DNA from: Ramlibacter sp.
GTDB taxonomy: Bacteria; Pseudomonadota; Gammaproteobacteria; Burkholderiales; Burkholderiaceae_C
Length of the DNA stretch: 11,283 bases
Assembly: GCA_025351615.1 (NCBI GenBank)
Contig: JANXVP010000266.1
Location: 1-11,283, forward strand
Reading direction: 5' to 3'
In this document: positions 6,226 through 11,283 of the stretch, in pieces
Layout of the letters: every line of letters begins with the position of its first letter
Position numbering within the stretch: position 1 is the stretch's first letter
Notes under the pieces: generated by a model
Databases searched by the model: none
The model's input: the letters and a program-made list of their open reading frames with translations, nothing else
What the model was told of the DNA's origin: nothing
Translations under genes and position numbers: made by a program

Positions 6226-7431
6226 CTACTTCGCCCCGCCTTCGTCATCGACGGCCTTCTGCACTGCCCGGTAGAAGGCCTCCCGCTCTGCGCTTGCGGC
6301 CGGGTCTCTCGCTCCGCCGGCCCAGTTGGCGTTGGAGGCGATGACGATCTTGCGTGTCGGGTCGATGAAGATGCCCTGGCCGAAGATGCCGCGCGCGGCG
6401 TAGGTGCCATCCGCGTAGGTCCACCACAGGTAGCCGTAGCCGCGCGCCGGCTGGCCGATGCCGGTGCGGCTGGTGGTTGCTTCCGCCATCCAGCCTTGCG
6501 GCACGATCGCCTGGCCGTTCACCATCGCCCCGCCCAGGATGAACTGCCCGAAGCGCGCGAAGTCGCGCGTCGCGGCCTGCACGCAACAGCCGCTGATCTC
6601 GTTGCCCGTTTTGTTCAGCAGCCAGGTGGCCTGCTGCTCCATCCCGGCGGGCGCCCAGATCTTTTCGGAGAGGTAGGTCGCCAGCGGCTTCCGGGTGGCC
6701 TGGCTGACCAGGATGCCGACCAGGTTGGTTTCGCCGGTGCTGTACAGCCAGCGCGTGCCGGCCGGGACGTCGCGCGGCAGGCGGCGCATGTAGCTCACGA
6801 GCGCGTCGACGCCCTCCTCGGGCTTGTGGTTGTTGAAGCGCGCCACATCGGAGTTGGGATCCGCGTAGTCTTCGTTCCACTTCACGCCCGAGTTCATCGT
6901 CAGCAGCTGGCGGATCGTCACCTCGTCGTACGCCGAGCCTTTCATCTGCGGGATGTAGTCGGTGACCTTGTCGTCCATGCTCTTGATGTGGCCGTCGCGG
7001 ATAGCCGCGCCGACCAGCGTGGAGGTGATGGACTTGGCCACGGAAAAGCTGGTCCAGCGCCCGCTGCCGTCGAAGCCCAGGCCATAGCGCTCCAGCCGCA
7101 ACTTGCCGGCATGCAGCACGATCAGCGCCGCGCTGCGCTGGCCGGCCATGTAGGCGTCGATATCCAGCGGTAGCTTCAGGGGCGGGCCCGGCGGCAGTGG
7201 CGATGGCGTGCCGCCGGCCGCCACAACCCGTGACTTGGCCAGCAGCGGAATGCGGTCCAGCGCGCGAAACGCCGCATCGCGCTGCGGCGGGCTCCAGAAC
7301 AGCAGGTCGCGGTTGGTCGGCAGCGTCGTCAGCAGGCCGCGTGTTTCCTTGTCGAGGCTGAACCAGCCCGCAGTGGCCGCAAAGGCGAGCATGGCCAGCG
7401 TGAGGAGGGATATTTTCTTGAGTTTTTTCAT
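6226..7431 (-). CDS. Membrane-anchored serine hydrolase, beta-lactamase/esterase fold
   Basis: This is a serine hydrolase of the class C beta-lactamase/penicillin-binding-protein-like family (COG1680 type), 401 residues from the chosen start. The N terminus MKKLKKISLLTLAMLAFAAT is a positively charged start plus hydrophobic segment. It is either a signal anchor or an uncleaved signal peptide, placing the enzyme in the periplasm. The active-site motif is S130-V-A-K133 within TSFSVAKSITS, and the second motif is Y230-S-T-G. The third is probably GIFGQGIFID near the C terminus in place of the KTG/HTG triad. The family includes esterases, D-amino peptidases and 6-aminohexanoate-dimer hydrolases. 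I do not claim antibiotic resistance. The frame is open to 7524, and upstream GTG or TTG starts are possible. ATG 7431 was chosen because it gives the cleanest signal segment, though no strong ribosome site is seen. Confidence 0.86.
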   Translation of the reverse strand: MKKLKKISLLTLAMLAFAATAGWFSLDKETRGLLTTLPTNRDLLFWSPPQRDAAFRALDRIPLLAKSRVVAAGGTPSPLPPGPPLKLPLDIDAYMAGQRSAALIVLHAGKLRLERYGLGFDGSGRWTSFSVAKSITSTLVGAAIRDGHIKSMDDKVTDYIPQMKGSAYDEVTIRQLLTMNSGVKWNEDYADPNSDVARFNNHKPEEGVDALVSYMRRLPRDVPAGTRWLYSTGETNLVGILVSQATRKPLATYLSEKIWAPAGMEQQATWLLNKTGNEISGCCVQAATRDFARFGQFILGGAMVNGQAIVPQGWMAEATTSRTGIGQPARGYGYLWWTYADGTYAARGIFGQGIFIDPTRKIVIASNANWAGGARDPAASAEREAFYRAVQKAVDDEGGAK

Positions 7432-7485
7432 AGGAGCTGCCAAAGCTTCATCTCTCACATGTCCGCGCGCCCGCAGTTTACGAAT

Positions 7486-7511
7486 GCAGCATGCTACATC
7501 TTTAGTAGCAC
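7486..7511. repeat. Short direct repeat, copy B, with hairpin, at the toxin gene 3' end
   Basis: This is the second copy of the 26-base repeat. It contains an inverted repeat, TGCTAC (7492-7497) and GTAGCA (7505-7510), around a 7-base loop. It includes the toxin gene's stop codon and lies upstream of the hydrolase gene. On RNA it could be a weak terminator or a processing hairpin, though no U-tract follows. Confidence 0.6.
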
Positions 7512-8203
7512 CGCCGCAGCGCACGAACCCGCTGCCACACAGCCGCAGGCGGCTCCCGCATGGCCATGACTTGCATGCAGCGCTCCAGCCAGCCAGTGCG
7601 AGCCTGCATGCGCTCGATGGCGCACTGCAGGTCGCGCAGCACCGACGCGCCGTAGGCTCCCTCGGCCTTCGCGACGGCCTTGCGAAGCAGTGGCAGGGAT
7701 GGCTTCATCATCGCGAGGTCAATCAGGTCACGGCTGAACACGCTGTCGTCGGCCCATCGGTCCGAGTTGGCCAGCAGTTTGCTCGTGGCCATGTCCAGCA
7801 CCGTGAGCGTCGCGATGTTGCAAATCTCGTCGGGTGGGCCCGGCGCCTGCAGCGCAATGCGCCCCTCGCGCACGATCTCGATCTTCACCGGCTCACCGTC
7901 CACCACCACCCGCGTCCGGATGCCGTACTGGTCCGCGGTCAGTTGGCCCGCCTGGACGAGTGGCAAGCTGCCCGCGCGGACGATTGCAGCCAGTCCGGTA
8001 GCCGAGGTCAGTACATTGCGCAGTTCCCGGTAGTGATCGGCGTTCGACACCAGGAAGTCGACGTCGACGGATTCGCGGTATTCGCCGTATCGCAGAGCAA
8101 TTGCCGTGCCTCCGCCGAACAGGCATTCACGTTCACGCAACAGCGGCCCGTTCAACGCGTTCAGCACTTGCGCGATGCGCTGGTGATGGGGCCGCTCAAA
8201 CAA
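7502..8203 (-). CDS. AbiEii/AbiGii-like nucleotidyltransferase toxin
   Basis: This is a nucleotidyltransferase-fold toxin of the AbiEii/AbiGii family, 233 residues. Members of this family inhibit growth, some by adding nucleotides to tRNA, and AbiE systems give abortive phage immunity. Visible motifs are CLFGGGTAIALRYGEYRESV followed by D47-V-D49-F (the paired metal-binding acids after the GG motif), a third acid at E109 in VKIEIV, and the C-terminal helical signature with K142 (ATSKLL), R158-D159 and D162 (SRDLIDL). I place the start at the TTG at 8203: it gives MFERPHHQRIAQVL, which looks like a family N terminus, and it has GGGGAG at 8217-8212, 8 bases upstream. The TTG overlaps the antitoxin stop by 8 bases, so translation is coupled. 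ATG 8236 is the alternative start and would add 11 residues. All catalytic residues are present, so it is probably active. Confidence 0.84.
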   Translation of the reverse strand: MFERPHHQRIAQVLNALNGPLLRERECLFGGGTAIALRYGEYRESVDVDFLVSNADHYRELRNVLTSATGLAAIVRAGSLPLVQAGQLTADQYGIRTRVVVDGEPVKIEIVREGRIALQAPGPPDEICNIATLTVLDMATSKLLANSDRWADDSVFSRDLIDLAMMKPSLPLLRKAVAKAEGAYGASVLRDLQCAIERMQARTGWLERCMQVMAMREPPAAVWQRVRALRRCY

Positions 8204-8681
8204 GCTCGGCGCTCCCCAGGCCGCGGCGGAGTGCATCGACCAGATCCTTCTCCGACTGCGACAGCGCCGCCGGGTCGACGTGACGCCAGTTGCGCTCATA
8301 GATGCCGAGCGCCTCGCGCGGCGTGAGCTCGGACGTTCCGTGGACTTGCCAGGCCAGTTCCTTCAGCTTGGGATAGTCCCCGAGCCGCACGCGGACGGGA
8401 ATCCAGTCCTTTGGATGGATAGCGGCGTCTTCAACCTGTGGCCCGAGAGGCGCGAAGTACGTACCCAAGCCCAGGGCGAAACAGGCTGCCATGTAGGCGC
8501 CCATCGTGACGGAAGGCTCGCCCTTCTCGATGCGGTGCAGCGTGACGCGCGAAATGCCGGCGGCCTCGGACGCAGCGATCGCGCTGATGTGCAGCGCCTT
8601 TCGCTGGGTGCGGATCGTCTTGCCGAAGGCAACGAGTGCTTCGGCAGCCTCATGCACGAGGGTTGGGCTGACGGATGGCAT
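8196..8681 (-). CDS. XRE-family HTH protein, probable antitoxin/autorepressor
   Basis: This is a 161-residue protein with an XRE/Cro-type helix-turn-helix at about 18-75: GKTIRTQRKALHISAIAASE, then AAGISRVTLHRIEKGEPSVT and MGAYMAACFALGLG. The C-terminal half (DWIPVRVRLGDYPKLKELAW onward, with a TPREALGIYERNW segment) is not one I can assign. It probably contacts the toxin. It is encoded directly before the AbiEii-like toxin and overlaps it, as expected of an antitoxin that neutralises the partner and represses the shared promoter. Classical AbiEi antitoxins carry a winged-helix domain instead, so this is a variant pairing. The ATG at 8681 has no good ribosome site and lies only 9 bases after a consensus -10 box. 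It may be read from a leaderless transcript. A GTG at 8657 is a less likely start. Confidence 0.8.
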   Translation of the reverse strand: MPSVSPTLVHEAAEALVAFGKTIRTQRKALHISAIAASEAAGISRVTLHRIEKGEPSVTMGAYMAACFALGLGTYFAPLGPQVEDAAIHPKDWIPVRVRLGDYPKLKELAWQVHGTSELTPREALGIYERNWRHVDPAALSQSEKDLVDALRRGLGSAELV

Positions 8682-8689
8682 ATGTTTCT

Positions 8690-8705
8690 CATTCTATTCA
8701 GAATG
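8690..8705. promoter_or_regulatory. Palindromic operator overlapping the -10 box
   Basis: CATTCT (8690-8695) and AGAATG (8700-8705) are perfect 6-bp inverted complements around a 4-base centre, covering the -10 element. A further AGAATG half-site occurs at 8718-8723, next to the -35. Dimeric XRE proteins bind such sites, so autorepression by the antitoxin is the simplest reading (inference). Confidence 0.6.
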
Positions 8706-8718
8706 GACGTTTTGTCAA
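8691..8718 (-). promoter_or_regulatory. Sigma70-type promoter of the toxin-antitoxin module
   Basis: On the minus strand, TTGACA (8718-8713, perfect -35) and TAGAAT (8696-8691, one mismatch from TATAAT) are separated by 16 bases. Transcription would begin around 8685-8683, within a few bases of the antitoxin ATG at 8681. The elements stand out in this GC-rich context, and the position in front of an XRE antitoxin fits an autoregulated promoter. Confidence 0.7.
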
Positions 8719-8840
8719 GAATGGGCAACGTTCTACCGCACACCGCGCGGTTGCTTGTCTCAAAGGATCCTACGGGGGTTACGTGCCGCTCCCGCATGCG
8801 TGCGGCCCGCTCTGCATAGGTTGGCGCACCGCGTCCGCAG

Positions 8841-9452
8841 GGCCAGCGCGGCGTACGGCTTCGCGGGCATAGGCCCGTACAGCGGTGGCCAGGCCGAGTA
8901 CCTGCGCGTGCCCTACGCCGACTACAACTGCCTGATCCTGCCGCGCGGCTCGGAAGAAAAGGAGAACGACTACGTCATGCTCTCCGACGTCTTCCCGACG
9001 GGTTACCACGCGACCGAGCTGGCCGGCGTGCAGCCCGGAGAGACGGTGGTGGTCTACGGCGCAGGGCCCGTCGGCCTGATGGCCGCCTATTCAGCGCTGA
9101 TCCGCGGCGCGGCGCAGGTGATGGTGGTCGACAACCACAAGGACCGGCTGGCGCTGGCCGAGAAGGTCGGCTCCGTCGCGATCGACGACACCGAGGGCAC
9201 GGGCATCGAGCAGGTGATGGAACTCACGGGCGGCGGTTCTGGTCCAAGGGCCAGAGCGTGGGCACCGGCCAGGCCAACGTGAAAGCCTACAACCGCTTCC
9301 TGTCACGGCTGATCGAAAAGGACAAGGTCAAGCCGTCATGGATCGTCTCGCACGAGTTGCCGCTGGAGAAGGCGCCGGAGGCGTACAAGAACGTCGACGC
9401 GCGCAGGGATGGGTGGACGAAGGTGGTGTTGAAGCCGGGGATGAAGAAATAG
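8841..9452 (+). pseudogene. Broken second copy of the zinc alcohol dehydrogenase
   Basis: This is a paralogue of the intact dehydrogenase at 3467-4609. Homology starts abruptly near 8841 at AYGFAGIGPYSGGQAEYLRV, equal to about residue 113 of the intact copy, so the N-terminal part with both zinc sites is absent. The Rossmann motif GAGPVG is kept. After MELTGG near 9235 the sequence jumps to FWSKGQSVGTG, matching residue 311 onward. Bases equal to 4191-4395 of the intact copy (205 bp, not a multiple of three) are missing, so the frame shifts. The last part runs to KVVLKPGMKK and a stop. The open frame upstream of 8841 is chance and antisense to the toxin-antitoxin module. No function is expected. 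Divergence from the intact copy (about ten percent by eye, largely silent) says the duplication is old or was acquired separately. Confidence 0.85.
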
Positions 9453-9532
9453 GCGGCTGACGAGGGAGCTCGCCTGACCACGCCATTGATGCGAGGGTCG
9501 GCGCGCGCGTCGCGGGATGCTTCGCGCGTGCG

Positions 9533-9634
9533 TTATTTCTTCGCGTCGTCGACGATTTCCTTGGCGTCGCCGAGCGCATTCTGCCCCTTGCCCTCGACCT
9601 GCTTGAGGACGCTTTGCGCTTGTTCCTTGTTCAT
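9533..9634 (-). CDS. Very small CsbD-like protein (33 aa), probably an internally deleted relic
   Basis: The minus strand encodes MNKEQAQSVLKQVEGKGQNA followed by LGDAKEIVDDAKK, then TAA. It resembles CsbD-family stress proteins, which begin MNKDQ and contain K-x-x-EGK-Q-x-x-GDAKE-style helical repeats. CsbD proteins are usually 60-70 residues, so this one keeps the first five residues and the second half, as if the middle were deleted in frame. GGAAAG is placed 6 bases before the ATG, which favours real translation. The frame is also open upstream (DDYMLWYDAGGGFGSHDGKHK, with an ATG at 9688), giving a 51-residue alternative. CsbD genes respond to general stress. Its position next to a hemerythrin/dehydrogenase-type paralogue fits a stress cluster. 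Expression is unproven. Confidence 0.55.
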   Translation of the reverse strand: MNKEQAQSVLKQVEGKGQNALGDAKEIVDDAKK

Positions 9635-9772
9635 CTTGTGCTTTCCATCGTGTGATCCGAAGCCGCCGCCGGCGTCGTACCAGAGCATGTAGTCGTCTTC
9701 GAGCTTTTGCTCGAGCCGCGCTGCTCGCGAACATCATCCGGCGAGGCTGAGCTGAAGACAAGGGGTGAATGG

Positions 9773-9793
9773 CTGCTAAAGCTTTCGTAGCAG
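9773..9793. repeat. Hairpin element downstream of the MocR-type gene
   Basis: CTGCTA (9773-9778) and TAGCAG (9788-9793) are perfect inverted complements around a 9-base loop containing AAGCTT. It lies about 27 bases past the stop of the minus-strand regulator. It shares a GCTAC/CTTTAG/AGC vocabulary with the hairpin at 7492-7510. It could be a weak terminator or a dispersed repeat; no U-tract follows on either strand. Confidence 0.45.
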
Positions 9794-9819
9794 TCCAGCC
9801 TTGGATTCACTGCCCCACG

Positions 9820-11283
9820 TTATCCGCGCGCTGCCTGTTGCAGCGCCTTTTTCAGACGACCGAGCGTGTCAGGGAGAGTGGCCGGGCTGGCGTTGGCAAA
9901 GCCGAGCGCCAGCGCCTCCGGACGGCTGTGCTTCAGCACGTACCGACTTAGCGGCACGAGCGCGATCTGGTGGTCCTGGCCCGCGCTGCACACTTGGGCG
10001 GCTGACAATTTTTTGAGCCATGCAATCGTTGCGAGACCTTCTCCGGCAGCGTCCGGCCGGATGAACGAAGAGAGCTTCGACTCAAGTTCGCGGTTCAGCA
10101 ATTGCCGGCGCTCCGCGTAGCGCCCGCGCATTCGCTGAATGTGCCTCGCGTAGTGTCCCTGCACCATGAAATCGAACAGGATGTGCTGCAAGATGGGCTC
10201 CGCATAGCGCGAGGTCACCGACATCGCGCCCGCGAATGGCTCGACCAGCCATTCCGGCAGTACCACGTAGCCGATGCGCAGCGAGGGGTAGAGCGTCTTG
10301 GTGAAGGAGCCGAAGGTAATGACGCGCCCCGCGTGCTCGGAAGCGCCAAGTGCCGGGACCGGCCAGCCGGAGTAGCGAAACTCGCTGTCGTAGTCATCCT
10401 CGAAAATCACGGCGCCGCTGCGACCGGCCCATGCGAGCAGATCGATCCGTCGCTGCGCCGACATGATCATGCCCAACGGCGCCTGATGCGCCGGCGTGAC
10501 GAATGCAAGACGTATCCGCGCCGCGCCGTGCCGCGCCTTGGGGACGGGGAGGCCTTGCGCGTCTACCCCGAGTGGCATCAGGCGCAAGCCGGCGCCTGCC
10601 AGCACCGCGGCCGCGCCGGGATAGCAGGGATCCTCGATCACGGCTGTGTCGCCGGGGTCCGCCACGAGCCGAGCGACGATGTCCAACGCCTGTTGAACGC
10701 CGCTCACCACGGCGACGCGCTGCGCTGTGCACGATATCCCGCGTGAAAGGCGCACGTAGTCGGCAATCGCCTCACGCAACGGAAGATAGCCAAGCGGCTG
10801 CTGGTTCTGCATTGCCGCCGCGTCCAGGCTACGCATGCGCCGCGACGCGATCTTCTGCCAGGCAGTGAAGGGGAAGAGGTCGAACGCCGGGTAAAACGGA
10901 AAAAGCGTGGTGTCCATCGCCCGCGCGGGAGCGGCGAACCGGAACTGAAGCAAGGCTGCGGAACGACGCGACAGTCGACGCGTCTCGGCCGAAGCGGAAA
11001 CATTTCCTCCAGGCCCTACACCCACCGGCCTCGCCGGTTCACGCAGCGGAGCCACCCATGTGCCGGATCCAATTTCGCTGCGCACCAGTCCTTCAGCCGC
11101 AAGCAACTCAAAGACTTTCACCACCGTGCCTCTGGCGATGCCGAACGACTGCGCGACCGCTCGCGTCGCAGGGATGCGTGTGCCGGCGGGCAGCCGCCGC
11201 TCGATCACCGCAGCTTTCAGCGCGGCATACAGCCAGCGCGACTTGTGCCGCGCTCCGGCCGGTCGCCCCAAGGCTAATTCGAA
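9820..11283 (-). CDS. MocR/PdxR-type GntR-aminotransferase regulator (5' end outside window)
   Basis: This is a fused regulator: an N-terminal GntR winged helix joined to a PLP-binding type I aminotransferase-like domain. MocR-type proteins such as PdxR and GabR sense PLP or amino compounds and regulate nearby genes. The first visible residues are FELALGRPAG, and the frame stays open to the window edge, so a few residues and the start codon are missing; the TTG at 11271 is internal. The HTH region has RLPAGTRIPATRAVAQSFGI and a TVVKVFELLAAEGLV helix. The aminotransferase domain shows TPAHQAPLG, EDDYDSEFRYSG and GSFTKTLYPSLRIGY, in which the Lys of FTKT (about residue 329 of the visible chain) should bind PLP. 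487 residues are visible, close to the family length. Its usual target would be divergent, beyond 11283, so function cannot be narrowed. Confidence 0.9.
   Translation of the reverse strand, partial: FELALGRPAGARHKSRWLYAALKAAVIERRLPAGTRIPATRAVAQSFGIARGTVVKVFELLAAEGLVRSEIGSGTWVAPLREPARPVGVGPGGNVSASAETRRLSRRSAALLQFRFAAPARAMDTTLFPFYPAFDLFPFTAWQKIASRRMRSLDAAAMQNQQPLGYLPLREAIADYVRLSRGISCTAQRVAVVSGVQQALDIVARLVADPGDTAVIEDPCYPGAAAVLAGAGLRLMPLGVDAQGLPVPKARHGAARIRLAFVTPAHQAPLGMIMSAQRRIDLLAWAGRSGAVIFEDDYDSEFRYSGWPVPALGASEHAGRVITFGSFTKTLYPSLRIGYVVLPEWLVEPFAGAMSVTSRYAEPILQHILFDFMVQGHYARHIQRMRGRYAERRQLLNRELESKLSSFIRPDAAGEGLATIAWLKKLSAAQVCSAGQDHQIALVPLSRYVLKHSRPEALALGFANASPATLPDTLGRLKKALQQAARG

Noticed and set aside
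6187..7173. 328-codon plus-strand open frame
   Set aside because: It is a shadow of the serine hydrolase gene on the opposite strand, whose SVAK and YST motifs are clear.
7208..8326. 372-codon plus-strand open frame
   Set aside because: It is antisense to the serine hydrolase and the AbiEii-like toxin, with low-complexity Arg/Ala/His-rich composition typical of a GC-rich shadow frame.
8506..8840. N-terminal part of an open frame that runs into the broken dehydrogenase copy
   Set aside because: It is antisense to the antitoxin gene and its promoter, and dehydrogenase homology begins only near 8841, so this is not a fusion gene.
1..11283. CRISPR array, tRNA or rRNA genes
   Set aside because: I saw no regularly spaced repeats and no tRNA- or rRNA-like conserved segments on either strand.

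Overview
The window is high-GC DNA whose gene content and codon use fit a betaproteobacterium of the order Burkholderiales, perhaps Comamonadaceae. This placement rests on protein resemblance recalled from the families, not on a search. It reads as an accessory or rearranged chromosomal stretch: intact genes alternate with at least four broken ones (a frameshifted ATPase, an IS3-type orfA remnant, a flavin-oxidase-like gene without its 5' end, and a second alcohol dehydrogenase copy with two deletions).

Left part (1-2603, + strand): the 3' end of a cytosine deaminase gene; an AT-rich pair of palindromes; an AAA-type ATPase of the DUF4143 family whose first codons are one base out of frame with the rest; and an EamA/DMT-type exporter. 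Middle part (2955-4609, + strand): a hemerythrin-domain protein translationally coupled (ATGA overlap) to a zinc alcohol/formaldehyde dehydrogenase. This looks like a small stress or aldehyde-handling operon. An unannotatable gap of about 350 bases precedes it.

Right-middle part (4657-8718): an IS3-family left-end remnant, a 5'-truncated pyridoxamine-phosphate-oxidase-like gene (-), a TetR regulator (+), a membrane-anchored beta-lactamase-fold serine hydrolase (-), and a two-gene toxin-antitoxin module (-). In this module an XRE-type repressor overlaps an AbiEii-like nucleotidyltransferase toxin. It has a clear sigma70 promoter with an overlapping palindromic operator, and the promoter lies so close to the start codon that the mRNA may be leaderless.

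Right part (8841-11283): a broken paralogue of the dehydrogenase (its first ~112 codons and an internal 205 bp are missing), a very small CsbD-like gene (-), and a MocR/PdxR-type GntR-aminotransferase regulator (-) that runs off the window edge. The two dehydrogenase copies are direct repeats bracketing the IS/TetR/hydrolase/toxin-antitoxin segment. That segment was probably inserted or rearranged between duplicated copies of a hemerythrin-dehydrogenase-CsbD type cluster.

Short hairpin-forming repeats sit at several gene 3' ends (near 6199-6224, 7486-7511 and 9773-9793). I found no rRNA, tRNA or CRISPR array. The nearest thing to an unusual system is the XRE/AbiEii-like module, plus the palindrome-controlled DUF4143 ATPase. 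Both belong to recognisable families, so I do not claim a wholly new system.
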